NCBI GenBank assembly: GCA_007130825.1
Contig: SLRT01000171.1
Span: 1-35,267 of the forward strand
Reading direction: 5' to 3'
Length of the DNA: 35,267 nt
Source of the DNA: Syntrophomonadaceae bacterium
GTDB lineage: Bacteria; Bacillota; Dethiobacteria; DTU022
Below are positions 8,959 through 18,536 of the stretch, piece by piece. Both the position numbers and the translations under genes were made by a program. The notes beneath the pieces are model-generated. The model had not been told where the DNA came from. It worked only from the letters and a program-made list of their open reading frames with translations, and ran no database searches. Position 1 is the stretch's first letter, and each line of letters starts with the position of its first letter.

Positions 8959-8987
8959 TTGATTTTATTATTTTAACATGCTACAAT
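8959..8987 (+). promoter_or_regulatory. Promoter of the ileS T-box transcript (TTGATT-N17-TACAAT)
   Basis: -35 TTGATT 8959-8964, 17-nt spacer, -10 TACAAT 8982-8987, just before the T-box leader. Confidence 0.7.
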
Positions 8988-8991
8988 CTTG

Positions 8992-9245
8992 AGCATAAGC
9001 TGTGAACGGGACAGAAAAGCGGATTTTTTGCTTAACCAGAGAGCCGGTGCAAGGTGAGAGTCCGGCTAAGCAGATCTGCTTTGAATCACCCGGGAGCTTC
9101 CGCCCCAAATTTCCAAATGGAAAGAGTAGACGCGGACGGCAGTCGTCGTTACCGGCTAAATATAAGGGGCCCGTATAATAATGCGCGGCCAGTAGGGTGG
9201 TACCGCGGGAGAAATCTCGTCCCTGATCAGGGGCGATTTTTTATT
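8992..9245 (+). ncRNA. T-box leader (probably tRNA-Ile responsive; candidate specifier AUC about 9085-9087)
   Basis: Canonical T-box AGGGTGGTACCGCGG at 9194-9208, GAATCACCC in the stem I 3' side, followed by a terminator and ileS. Confidence 0.93.
9217..9243 (+). terminator. T-box intrinsic terminator
   Basis: TCGTCCCT-GATC-AGGGGCGA stem (one G-U) followed by TTTTTTATTT. Confidence 0.88.
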
Positions 9246-9308
9246 TCTATCTACTATGAGACCGTTCTATTATGATACCTAATGAGGTAAACGGAGGAGA
9301 AAAAAGAC

Positions 9309-12083
9309 ATGGATTACCGGGACACTTTAAATCTACCTAAAACCGAATTTCCGATGCGGGCCAAACTGCCGCAGCGCGAGCCTGAAATGCTTGAATTCTG
9401 GGAAAAAATCGATATCAATAACCTGTCACAGGAAAACCGCAGGGGAGCCCCTCTTTATATACTGCATGATGGGCCGCCTTACGCAAACGGTGATATTCAT
9501 ATGGGCACTGCCTTAAACAAGGTTCTCAAAGATATTATAAATAAATATAAAACCATGCACGGATACAACTGTCCGTACGTGCCTGGATGGGACACGCACG
9601 GTTTGCCGATTGAGCATCAGATTATCAAAACAAAAAATATTAAGCGCAAAGAAGTATCCGACCTCGAATTTCGGAGGATGTGCCGCGATTACGCCCTGGA
9701 GTATGTAGATGTGCAGAGAAACCAGTTTAAAAGACTTGGCGTCCGCGGTGACTGGGAAAATCCTTACCTGACCCTAGAACCGGCCTTTGAAGGCCGGCAG
9801 GTTAAAGTCTTCGGAACGATGGCTGAAAGGGGCTTTATTTACAAGGGTATGCGCCCAGTTTACTGGTGCGCAAGTTGTGAAACGGCTCTTGCCGAAGCAG
9901 AAATTGAGTATGGCAATAAGGTATCCGATTCAATTTATGTCAAGTTTCCTTTTATCGACGATCGCGGCCTTTTCGGCGGAGTAAAAGATCGTTACTGCCT
10001 GATTTGGACTACAACCGCCTGGACTATTCCGGCTAACCTGGCTATAGTGGTCCATCCAGAGCTCGATTATGTTTTGGCCGATGCCGGTTCCGAGCAGTAT
10101 TTACTGGCCGAAGGGCTGCTTGAAGAAGTGTCCGGGCTGGCGGGGTCAGAAAAGCCCTGGCCGGTATTAAAACGCCTTAAAGGCAGTGAACTGGTGGGTA
10201 TGCGCTGCCGTCACCCGCTTTACGAGCGTGAATCGATCCTGCTGCAGGGTGAACATGTGACATTGGAACAGGGCACCGGGTGTGTGCACACTGCTCCCGG
10301 GCACGGTTATGAAGACTTTGTTATCGGCAAAGCTAACGATCTGCCCATTTTAAGCCCCCTGGATGACCGCGGCTATTTTACTGAAGAGGCCGGTCAGTAT
10401 GCCGGATTGGGTTATGAGGAAGGGGGAAAAGCTGTAATCGAAGACCTGGATCAAGAAGGGGCCCTGATTAAAACCATCCCTGTGGAGCACCAGTATCCGA
10501 ACTGCTGGCGCTGCAAGCTTCCGGTAATCTACCGGGCAACCGAGCAGTGGTTTGCTTCAATAGAAGGTTTCCGTAAAGAGGCCCTGGCAGCGATTAATAA
10601 TGTGCAGTGGACTCCTGCCTGGGGTGAAGAACGGATTTACAACATGATTGCCGAAAGGCAGGACTGGTGTATTTCCCGCCAGAGAATCTGGGGTGTGCCC
10701 ATTCCGATCTTTTACTGTGCCTCCTGCGCTGTTCCTCTGATCAATAACCGGACAATCGAAGCGGTGAGCGCCCTTTTTAGCCGGGAAGGTTCCGATGCCT
10801 GGTTTGCCCGGGAAGCGGCGGAGATCCTGCCTGAAGACACAGTCTGCCCCGGGTGCGGACATGATCAATTTAGAAAAGAAACAGATACTATGGATGTCTG
10901 GTTCGATTCCGGCTCCAGTCATGATGCGGTTCTGGAAACCCGGCCGGAACTGAGCTGGCCTTCCGACCTTTACCTTGAAGGCAGTGATCAATACCGTGGC
11001 TGGTTCCACTCATCACTGCTTACAGCGGTGGCTACCCGGGGCGAACCGCCGTACAGGGCGGTTTTGAGCCATGGTTGGGTCGTTGACGGGGAAGGGAAAA
11101 AAATGTCCAAATCTCTGGGTAACGTGATCGCTCCGGAACAGGTCATTAAGCAGTACGGGGCGGATATCCTGCGGCTTTGGGCTTCCTCGGCAGATTTTAC
11201 CCATGATGTTCATTTGTCAGAAGATATTCTTAAACAGTTAATCGAAGTTTACCGCAAGATTCGCAACACGACCCGTTTCCTGCTGGCCGGATGTTTCGAT
11301 TTTGATCCGGAGAAGCAGTCCGTCGATTATCATGCGATGGAAGAACTTGACCGCTGGGCCCTTTATCGCCTCAATGCGCTGGTTGAACGGAGCACCAGGG
11401 CTTATGAAAATTACGAATATCACCAGTTTTTTCATGCCCTGCACAATTTCTGTGTGGTCGATATGAGCAACTTCTATCTTGATATCATTAAAGACCGGCT
11501 TTACTGTTCAGCGCCTGATGATCCGGGAAGGCGTTCAGCTCAGACTGTTTTAATGACTATCCTTGATTACCTGGTGGTGATGATGTCCCCGATTTTAACT
11601 TTTACTTCCGAAGAGCTCTGGCAGCATTTGCCTGCCCGGCAAAAGCAAAGTGTTCAGCTGGCCGATTGGCCCGCACCGAATCCGGCCTGGGATGACCAGG
11701 AACTGGGCCGCCGCTGGCAAGCTCTCCTGGAAGTCCGTGAAGAGGTAACCTGGGCCCTGGAGCAAGCCCGCAAAGACAAAGTCATTGGTGGTTCCCTGGA
11801 GGGTGCCGTTACTGTATGGGCTGATGGAAAGACCTATGAAAATCTGCAACAATACGCCGAACAACTGGCGCAGCTTTTTATTGTCTCTGAAGCCCGCCTG
11901 CTGCCGGGGAGAGAACAGGCGCATGCGCAGGCCGTCAAAGGCCAGCGCTTTCCGGTCAGTATCCTTGTTGAGAAAACCGGGGGCAGTAAATGCCCGCGCT
12001 GCTGGATCTTTACCGGTTCTGATCAAGAACTCTGCCACCGCTGCAGCGAAGTAGTAGAAAGACTGAAAAATAATGCCGGTTAA
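9309..12083 (+). CDS. ileS: Isoleucyl-tRNA synthetase
   Basis: HDGPPYANGDIHMG, KMSKSLGN, DTMDVWFDSGSSH, C-terminal Zn finger CPRCWIF...CHRC; 924 aa. Confidence 0.98.
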   Translation: MDYRDTLNLPKTEFPMRAKLPQREPEMLEFWEKIDINNLSQENRRGAPLYILHDGPPYANGDIHMGTALNKVLKDIINKYKTMHGYNCPYVPGWDTHGLPIEHQIIKTKNIKRKEVSDLEFRRMCRDYALEYVDVQRNQFKRLGVRGDWENPYLTLEPAFEGRQVKVFGTMAERGFIYKGMRPVYWCASCETALAEAEIEYGNKVSDSIYVKFPFIDDRGLFGGVKDRYCLIWTTTAWTIPANLAIVVHPELDYVLADAGSEQYLLAEGLLEEVSGLAGSEKPWPVLKRLKGSELVGMRCRHPLYERESILLQGEHVTLEQGTGCVHTAPGHGYEDFVIGKANDLPILSPLDDRGYFTEEAGQYAGLGYEEGGKAVIEDLDQEGALIKTIPVEHQYPNCWRCKLPVIYRATEQWFASIEGFRKEALAAINNVQWTPAWGEERIYNMIAERQDWCISRQRIWGVPIPIFYCASCAVPLINNRTIEAVSALFSREGSDAWFAREAAEILPEDTVCPGCGHDQFRKETDTMDVWFDSGSSHDAVLETRPELSWPSDLYLEGSDQYRGWFHSSLLTAVATRGEPPYRAVLSHGWVVDGEGKKMSKSLGNVIAPEQVIKQYGADILRLWASSADFTHDVHLSEDILKQLIEVYRKIRNTTRFLLAGCFDFDPEKQSVDYHAMEELDRWALYRLNALVERSTRAYENYEYHQFFHALHNFCVVDMSNFYLDIIKDRLYCSAPDDPGRRSAQTVLMTILDYLVVMMSPILTFTSEELWQHLPARQKQSVQLADWPAPNPAWDDQELGRRWQALLEVREEVTWALEQARKDKVIGGSLEGAVTVWADGKTYENLQQYAEQLAQLFIVSEARLLPGREQAHAQAVKGQRFPVSILVEKTGGSKCPRCWIFTGSDQELCHRCSEVVERLKNNAG

Positions 12084-12109
12084 AATATGATCGGAATAAA
12101 AGTACCGGA

Positions 12110-12577
12110 GTGAAGTATTTGCGTAAGTTAATAATAATTGTAAGCGTTATCATCGTTGTTGATCAGTTGACTAAACAAGCGGTTGCGTCGATGGTGGAAC
12201 TGGGACAATCTGTTACCGTAATTGATAATTTTTTATATATCACTTATGTGCGCAATCCCGGCGCCGCCTTTGGTATGTTTCCGTACCAAACCGCGTTTTT
12301 TATTACCATTACTCTAATTGTGGCAGCCCTGATTCTTTACTATTACCGCACTCTTTCAGATAACCACATGTGGCTGCGTTTAGGGCTTGCCCTGCAGCTT
12401 GGCGGAGCCCTGGGCAATTTGATCGACCGGATCATCGCAGCATATGTAATTGACTTTATAAATTTTACCATCTGGCCCCCTGTTTTTAACCTGGCCGATT
12501 CAGCGATCGTAATCGGAATTGGCATTTTCCTGATTTCTTTTTGGCGGAATATAGACTTAAAAGAAGAACGGAGCTGA
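12110..12577 (+). CDS. lspA: Lipoprotein signal peptidase (SPase II)
   Basis: VDQLTKQ, RNPGAAFGMF, GGALGNLIDRI, VIDFINF, FNLADSAIVIG motifs. Confidence 0.97.
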   Translation: MKYLRKLIIIVSVIIVVDQLTKQAVASMVELGQSVTVIDNFLYITYVRNPGAAFGMFPYQTAFFITITLIVAALILYYYRTLSDNHMWLRLGLALQLGGALGNLIDRIIAAYVIDFINFTIWPPVFNLADSAIVIGIGIFLISFWRNIDLKEERS

Positions 12578-12581
12578 TTTC

Positions 12582-13382
12582 TTGTATCCTGAACTGTTCA
12601 CCGTCGGAAACCTGACCATTCATTCTTACGGGCTGATGATTGCCCTGGCCGTGCTGATCTCAGCGGCAGCGATCTACCGGGAAGCCCCCAGAGAAAATTT
12701 AAATTCTGATCATGTCCTTGAAGCGGTAATTGCCGCTGCATTTTTTGGCCTGCTTGGAGCGCGGCTGCTTTATGTTATGCTCAACTGGTCTTATTTCCGG
12801 GTCAATCCGGTGGAGATTTTATTTGCCCAATTTGCGGGGCTGTCATTTTATGGCGGCCTTTTCCTTGGAGCATTTGTGCTTTACCTCTGGAGCAGTTGGC
12901 GCAAAATTAATTTTTTGAAAATGGCCGATCTTATGGCTCCGTACCTTGCGCTTGGCTATGCCTTCGGCAGGATCGGCTGTTTTTTAAACGGCTGTTGTTA
13001 CGGACGGGAAAGCGATCTGCCCTGGGCCATGCCGGCAAGCATGGTCGATAACGCCTTACGACACCCGGTGCAGCTGTACGCCGCCCTGGGAGCGGTGCTG
13101 ATCTTTATCATACTCAAGCTGGTGCGACCGAGAAGACCTTTCGTCGGTTTTATCCTGCTTGCATTATTTGCTCTCTATGGGTTGCTTCGCTTTACCACTG
13201 AATATTTCCGCTACGAGGAAGCAGTTTGGTTCGGACTGACCACAGCGCAAACCTTCAGCCTCGCTCTGGCCCTGGTTTCTTTTATCGGCATCCTTATATT
13301 TAGCAGTGATGCCGGGGGACGGCTTATTGGTTCTTTTCGTTCAAAAGGAAGAAAAAAAAAGGGGTTAAGAAATGAAGCATGA
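12582..13382 (+). CDS. lgt: Prolipoprotein diacylglyceryl transferase
   Basis: IHSYGLMIALAVL, GARLLYV, GLSFYGGLFLG, GYAFGRIGCFLNGCCYGRE, HPVQLYAALG. Confidence 0.95.
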   Translation: MYPELFTVGNLTIHSYGLMIALAVLISAAAIYREAPRENLNSDHVLEAVIAAAFFGLLGARLLYVMLNWSYFRVNPVEILFAQFAGLSFYGGLFLGAFVLYLWSSWRKINFLKMADLMAPYLALGYAFGRIGCFLNGCCYGRESDLPWAMPASMVDNALRHPVQLYAALGAVLIFIILKLVRPRRPFVGFILLALFALYGLLRFTTEYFRYEEAVWFGLTTAQTFSLALALVSFIGILIFSSDAGGRLIGSFRSKGRKKKGLRNEA

Positions 13383-14340
13383 GAACAGACCTCCCGGTTT
13401 ACGTGCTTCACTCTACGAAAAAATAACCGCCGCCGCTGCAGATGAAGACCGGCGCCTGGATCAGTTTTTAGCGGAGCGGTTAGCCGCTCTTTCCCGCAGC
13501 CGGATTCAAAAATTAGTTGAAGCCGGCCTGGTGCAGATCAACCGGCTTCCCTGCACAGACAAAAACTACCGCCTGGGAGCCGGCGACCTGGTCGAAGTAA
13601 CCATTCCTCCGCCGGAAAAAGCTTCAGTTGAACCGGAAAAAATCAACCTTGACATAATCTACGAAGATAAAGATCTCCTGGTAGTTAATAAGCCGCGCGG
13701 AATGGTCGTTCACCCGGCTCCGGGCCACTTTACGGGAACCCTGGTTAATGCCCTGCTCAACCACTGTGGTGATCTTTCGGGAATCGGGGGGGTAATGCGC
13801 CCCGGTATAGTCCACCGTCTTGATAAAGATACATCCGGACTGCTGGTTGTGGCCAAGAACGATTTTGCCCACCAGATCCTGTCAGGACAGCTAAAAACCA
13901 GGGAGCTGAACCGGGAGTACCTGGCCCTGGTCAGCGGGCGGGTCAAACCATTAATCGGTCGTATTGAAGCTCCGGTTGCCCGCCATCCCCGCCATCGAAA
14001 AAAAATGGCAGTTATGGCCGGGGGAAGAAAAGCGGTAACCCGTTACCGGGTTCTAAAATATCATGGCCGTTACAGCCTGCTGCAGCTAAACCTGGAAACA
14101 GGGCGCACCCACCAGATTCGTGTCCACCTGGCCTACCTGGGTTACCCGGTCGTCGGGGATTTAACTTACGCAAAAGGCACCTGGAGTGATCTCCCCGCCG
14201 GATTAACAGAACCGCACGCCCTCCATGCCCGCCGGATCAAGTTTATCCACCCGCGCACCGGAGAAGCGTTGGAATTTTATGCTCCCCTGCCTGCTGAATT
14301 TAAAAAAGGATTGGTTTGGTTGAAGTCAATGAAAGACTGA
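13372..14340 (+). CDS. RluA-family (RluD-type) rRNA pseudouridine synthase
   Basis: S4 domain; DLLVVNKPRGMVVHPAPGHFTGTLVNAL; GIVHRLDKDTSGLLVVAK; TGRTHQIRVHLAYLGYPVVGD. Confidence 0.95.
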   Translation: MKHENRPPGLRASLYEKITAAAADEDRRLDQFLAERLAALSRSRIQKLVEAGLVQINRLPCTDKNYRLGAGDLVEVTIPPPEKASVEPEKINLDIIYEDKDLLVVNKPRGMVVHPAPGHFTGTLVNALLNHCGDLSGIGGVMRPGIVHRLDKDTSGLLVVAKNDFAHQILSGQLKTRELNREYLALVSGRVKPLIGRIEAPVARHPRHRKKMAVMAGGRKAVTRYRVLKYHGRYSLLQLNLETGRTHQIRVHLAYLGYPVVGDLTYAKGTWSDLPAGLTEPHALHARRIKFIHPRTGEALEFYAPLPAEFKKGLVWLKSMKD

Positions 14341-14444
14341 TAATCCCTTCATCCGTGAATTGGCATCATGATCTGCTGTCCGGAAAATTTCTGAGATTTT
14401 TAATACATAACACTTGATTTGCCAAAAGTTTATTTCGTTTAGCG

Positions 14445-16169
14445 CTACTGCAGTTTAAAACGCCTGCGCAGTTTTTCATCCTGCGGGTTGGCGGTGGTTG
14501 TGTGGAAGTTTTCGTAGAAAACAAGGCCCGGTTTGCCGCCCGGCCTGCGTCGCACATGGCGGATTTCAGTATAATCGACTGCTACGGCGCTGTTTTCTCT
14601 GCCCTTGCTGAAATAAGCGGCTAAAAAGGCGGCTTCTTCAATATCTTCTGCCGGTGGGGGATAAGGCGCTTCTTTGAGGACTGTGTGGCCGCCGGGCAGT
14701 TCGCGCGCATGGAACCAGGTATCGCGGCGGGTGGCGGTTTTGAAGGTGATATAGTCGTTCTGGCGGTTGTTGCGTCCAACTAAAATTGTGTGATCGGCTG
14801 AGGTTGTAAATTTAAGCGGCTGTGGAGCTGAATCAATTTTTGGCCCCCGTTTAGCTTTTTCGCGCAGGTAACCGGTTTCAACCATTTCCTGGCGAATTTC
14901 TTCCAGGGACGCTTGATCATTATTTTCGATTGCATAAAGCAAGCCCTGGCAATATTTGATCTCCGCCCGGGTTTTATTTAGCTGCTTTATAATTTTCTGC
15001 TGCCCCTTCTTCGCTTTTTGATAACGGCTGAAGTGGTGCTGCGCATTTGCGCTAACCGATTTGGATGGATCCAGGGGTACGGTTACCCGGTTATCCGGGT
15101 TATATAAATCCGGTAGAACAGCGCTATCAGCCCCCCGGGGAACCTGACCCTGGTAGGTTAAAAGCATTTCGCCGTAGAGGCGGTGCTGTGGAGCATTTTT
15201 AGCCGCGGCCAGTTCTTTTTCCTGCTGTTTTTGCTTTTTATACAGCCTGGACAGGCGTTTTTCGACCGTGCTTTCCAGTTGCTGTTTAAGCTGTTTTTCT
15301 CGCTCTTCCCTGATCAAGGCGCCGTAAAACCGCTCAAGCATTTTGTTTACCCGTTCATATTTTATTTGTTCAGTCGGGGGAAGGTGTTCAAGGGGTAATG
15401 CTGCATATATCTTTCGGACGGGCAGCAGTACCGGCTGCAGTTTAGAGTTTTTGTAGTCATTAAACAGTTCTGTTACTGCTGCATATAAGCGCATGGCAGC
15501 TGAGTCGAAATCCTGATCGGCCCATCCGCTCCGGTGAAGCAATTCTCTGGCCAGCAGGGGACTGATTCCTTTAACAGCGCCGAAAAGCGCCTGTTCCGGT
15601 TTTTTGCCGCTGTAGATCAAAGCCCGCAGAGAATTAACGAATTCTTGTTGTTCCATCTCCAGCGGGTCAAGCTTATTTTGTGGCGGAACCTGGCGGTAAA
15701 CTTCTCCGGGCACAATAGCGCGCTTCGGATTCTTGTCCCATGAGACTGGTTTAGCCGCTCCCAATATTACTCCCTGCCCGTCGATCAGGATCAGGTTGCT
15801 GCGGCGGCTCATTATTTCAGCGACAAGCTTAACCGGCGGCATTCCATCCGGTGGTTCAAAGGCAATTTCGAGTACTCTTTCCAGGGGAGGGTTGGTAAAG
15901 GAAACAGCCCGGCCCCCGATCAGGTACTTGCGCAGCAGCATGCAAAAAGGTGAAGGCTTTTCTTTGCTCCGGTAACGCGTTTCGGTCAGGTGAACGCGGG
16001 CATACCGTGAATCGACCGAAAACAGCAGCCCCGCTTGACTGCCGCCTGAATAGAGATGAATAATTATTTCTCCCCGGGCGGGTTCATAGACCCTTTGGAC
16101 CGCCGCACCGGTAAGTTCCGCCTGCAGTTCATCTGTTACCGCTTTCATGATCAGGGTATCGAAAGACAT
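14445..16169 (-). CDS. rqcH: Rqc2/NFACT (FbpA-like) ribosome quality-control protein
   Basis: MSFDTLIMKAVTDELQAELTGAAVQRVYEP start; NFACT-R motif DTWFHARELPGGHTVLK; start at 16169 preferred because a promoter lies just upstream at 16190-16218. Confidence 0.93.
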   Translation of the reverse strand: MSFDTLIMKAVTDELQAELTGAAVQRVYEPARGEIIIHLYSGGSQAGLLFSVDSRYARVHLTETRYRSKEKPSPFCMLLRKYLIGGRAVSFTNPPLERVLEIAFEPPDGMPPVKLVAEIMSRRSNLILIDGQGVILGAAKPVSWDKNPKRAIVPGEVYRQVPPQNKLDPLEMEQQEFVNSLRALIYSGKKPEQALFGAVKGISPLLARELLHRSGWADQDFDSAAMRLYAAVTELFNDYKNSKLQPVLLPVRKIYAALPLEHLPPTEQIKYERVNKMLERFYGALIREEREKQLKQQLESTVEKRLSRLYKKQKQQEKELAAAKNAPQHRLYGEMLLTYQGQVPRGADSAVLPDLYNPDNRVTVPLDPSKSVSANAQHHFSRYQKAKKGQQKIIKQLNKTRAEIKYCQGLLYAIENNDQASLEEIRQEMVETGYLREKAKRGPKIDSAPQPLKFTTSADHTILVGRNNRQNDYITFKTATRRDTWFHARELPGGHTVLKEAPYPPPAEDIEEAAFLAAYFSKGRENSAVAVDYTEIRHVRRRPGGKPGLVFYENFHTTTANPQDEKLRRRFKLQ

Positions 16170-16189
16170 TTTTTTCACTCCCGGCGTAT

Positions 16190-16218
16190 AGTATAATTCT
16201 TCTTGAAGGAGAAGGCAA
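16190..16218 (-). promoter_or_regulatory. Candidate rqcH promoter TTGCCT-N17-TATACT (minus strand)
   Basis: Reverse complement reads TTGCCTtctccttcaagaagaatTATACT, about 20 nt before ATG 16169. Confidence 0.6.
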
Positions 16219-16384
16219 ACCGCTACAAAGTCTTTTAAGCCCGGCAGCTCCAAAACGCTGTGATCAGCACTGCGATGATCAACAGGGTGGAAAAATAAAT
16301 GCCCTGATTTCAGAATAGCAAGGCACATTAAGCGGCTGTTTGGTTTGCTGGCCGGTTAAAAACGCTCAAATTAGCAATTCCTCC

Positions 16385-16413
16385 TTGAGATTACGCCGAT
16401 TTGATGTTAATAT
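16385..16413 (+). promoter_or_regulatory. Weak candidate promoter TTGAGA-N17-TAATAT for the yicC operon
   Basis: TTGAGA 16385-16390, TAATAT 16408-16413. Confidence 0.3.
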
Positions 16414-16529
16414 AAATCAAGAAATAACAGATGTTAAGCCTTAAACTTGAACAAGTAGCTGCATATGTCCCGGCTTGCCCCTTTTTTTGCAGCAGGACGG
16501 GTAAGTATGCGCTTTAAGGGAAGTTAACT

Positions 16530-17405
16530 ATGATCAGGAGTATGACCGGTTATGGCCGCGGCAGCAGTTCGAAAGACGGCTTTACTTTTTCCGCTGAACT
16601 GCGTTCTGTTAATCACCGTTATGCCGATTTTTCTCTGCGCCTGCCTCGGGAGCTGTATGCTTTGGAAGATCGCATCCGCCGCCTGCTGCAGGATTCGATT
16701 AAAAGAGGGCGCGTGGAGGTGACCCTCGGTCTGGATGAGGTGCCGGCCGGGCTGCGGCAGGTTAAAATGAATTTCGAACTGGCCGAAGACTATCACCAGG
16801 CCCTGCAGCAGATCTGCCGGCATTTGCAGTTATCCGATAAGGTTGAGCTCAAACACCTTTTACTGCTGCCTGAAATATTCAAGACAGGGGGAACCTCCAT
16901 AGACGAGGAAAAAGTCTGGCCGCTGGTCAGTGAAACCCTGCGGGAAGCATTAGATCATCTGCTGGCGCAGCGCAGCTTGGAAGGGGAAAACCTGGGCCGT
17001 GACTTGCTGGATAGATGCGGCCGGTTGGAAGGACTGGTTGCTGATGCATCAGAGCGGGCCGAAAAGGCTAAAGAAGAACACCGGCAGAGGACTGAACAAA
17101 AATTTAAAGAACTTTTAGCCGGAGAGTTTGAGGAAAACCGGCTGATCATGGAGTGCGCTTTGCTGGTCGAGCGAATGGGGGTTGATGAAGAACTTGTCCG
17201 GCTTAAGAGCCATATCAGCGCGTTTCGATCCAACCTGATCGGTTCAGAACCGGCCGGGCGTAAGCTCGATTTTATTGCACAGGAAATGTTCCGCGAAGTT
17301 AACACCATCGGATCTAAAGCCGGCGACTACCAGCTGACAAACATTGTGGTGGAACTCAAGGCGGAACTGGAAAAAATTCGAGAACAGATTCAAAACTTAG
17401 AGTAA
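16530..17405 (+). CDS. yicC: YicC/YloC-family endoribonuclease
   Basis: [20 protein letters not shown], and C-terminal [22 protein letters not shown]...[16 protein letters not shown]. Confidence 0.96.
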   Translation: MIRSMTGYGRGSSSKDGFTFSAELRSVNHRYADFSLRLPRELYALEDRIRRLLQDSIKRGRVEVTLGLDEVPAGLRQVKMNFELAEDYHQALQQICRHLQLSDKVELKHLLLLPEIFKTGGTSIDEEKVWPLVSETLREALDHLLAQRSLEGENLGRDLLDRCGRLEGLVADASERAEKAKEEHRQRTEQKFKELLAGEFEENRLIMECALLVERMGVDEELVRLKSHISAFRSNLIGSEPAGRKLDFIAQEMFREVNTIGSKAGDYQLTNIVVELKAELEKIREQIQNLE

Positions 17406-17424
17406 ATATGAAAGGAGTTTTATC

Positions 17425-17697
17425 GTGGCTATTAAACTAATCAATATCGGATTTGGCAATATCGTATCGGCCAGCCGGATTATTGCTATTGTCAGCCCCG
17501 AATCAGCTCCGGTAAAAAGGGTAATAACTGAATCCCGCGAACGGGGCATGCTGGTCGATGCCACTTATGGACGCCGGACCCGGGCAGTGATCATAGCCGA
17601 TAGCGGGCATATTATTCTTTCGGCGGTCCAGCCGGAGACTGTCAAGCATCGCCTGCAGGCCAGCGATGCCGGCGCTGAAAGCGAAGAAACGGGGTAA
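17425..17697 (+). CDS. remA: DUF370/RemA-family regulator
   Basis: [27 protein letters not shown]...[30 protein letters not shown] start. Confidence 0.95.
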   Translation: MAIKLINIGFGNIVSASRIIAIVSPESAPVKRVITESRERGMLVDATYGRRTRAVIIADSGHIILSAVQPETVKHRLQASDAGAESEETG

Positions 17698-17713
17698 CAG
17701 TGGGAGGCAGTTG

Positions 17714-18322
17714 ATGGCTGAAGGTATTCTTTTAATTATTTCCGGGCCTTCCGGGGTCGGTAAAGGGACGGTTTGCCGTTACTTGCTGACAGTCAGGGAA
17801 GCGCTGAAGCTTTCCATTTCCACGACTACACGTTCGCCGCGACCCGGCGAGGAAGAAGGAAAAGAATACAACTTCACCACCACCCCCCAGTTTGAAGCGA
17901 TGATCAAAGACGGTTCTTTCCTTGAATGGGCCGTTGTTCATGATCATTATTACGGCACCCGACACGAAACAGTGCAGGAATTATTGGGCCAGGGTAAAGA
18001 TTTGATCCTGGAAATAGATATCCAGGGGGCAGAACAGGTTCGGGAACGGGTCCCTGAGGCTGTTTCCATTTTTCTTGCGCCGCCTTCCATGGCGGACCTT
18101 GAACAGAGAATAACCGGCCGCGGGACTGAAGAACGGGATCGGATCAACAGCCGCCTTGAAACAGCGCGCCGGGAAATGGATGCCTACCATGCGTATGATT
18201 ACCTGGTCATTAACGATACTGTTGAAAATGCGGCAGGATTAATCAGCGCTATTATCGATGCTGAAAGATGTAAAGTCAGCCGCGGAGCCCGCCCACCGGG
18301 CCGGGGAGGTGAAAACAAGTGA
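17714..18322 (+). CDS. gmk: Guanylate kinase
   Basis: ISGPSGVGKGTVCR P-loop, STTTRSPRPGEEEGKEYNF, EWAVVHDHYYGT; ATG 17714 with GGGAGG upstream. Confidence 0.97.
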   Translation: MAEGILLIISGPSGVGKGTVCRYLLTVREALKLSISTTTRSPRPGEEEGKEYNFTTTPQFEAMIKDGSFLEWAVVHDHYYGTRHETVQELLGQGKDLILEIDIQGAEQVRERVPEAVSIFLAPPSMADLEQRITGRGTEERDRINSRLETARREMDAYHAYDYLVINDTVENAAGLISAIIDAERCKVSRGARPPGRGGENK

Positions 18323-18525
18323 TCTATCCTTCTATTGATGATCTATTAGAACATGTTGACAGTAAATACACCCTGGTTATAACTGCGGCAAAAAGGGGCC
18401 GCCAGCTTCGAAACGGAAGTAAAGGAACAATTAAGAAGGTTTTCAAAAAAGAGGTTACTACTGCACTGCATGAAATCAATGCCGGCAATATCGAGTATGA
18501 ACGGATGCGCGACGGTATTAAGTAG
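18319..18525 (+). CDS. rpoZ: RNA polymerase omega subunit
   Basis: IYPSIDDLLEHVDSKYTLVITAAKRGRQLRNG, 68 aa; between gmk and coaBC. Confidence 0.93.
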   Translation: MIYPSIDDLLEHVDSKYTLVITAAKRGRQLRNGSKGTIKKVFKKEVTTALHEINAGNIEYERMRDGIK

Positions 18526-18536
18526 GAGTGTTTTCT

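Noticed and set aside
9054-9275. 73-aa ORF (MRVRLSRSALNHPG...)
   Set aside because: Lies entirely in the T-box leader and reads through its terminator; structure explains the sequence better than coding.
10557-12038. Long antisense ORFs opposite ileS (150, 66, 68 and 147 aa)
   Set aside because: Fully overlapped by the conserved ileS coding frame; no family motifs.
16471-16490. CCGGCTTGCCCCTTTTTTTGC considered as an intrinsic terminator
   Set aside because: T-tract is present but there is no stable hairpin directly upstream.
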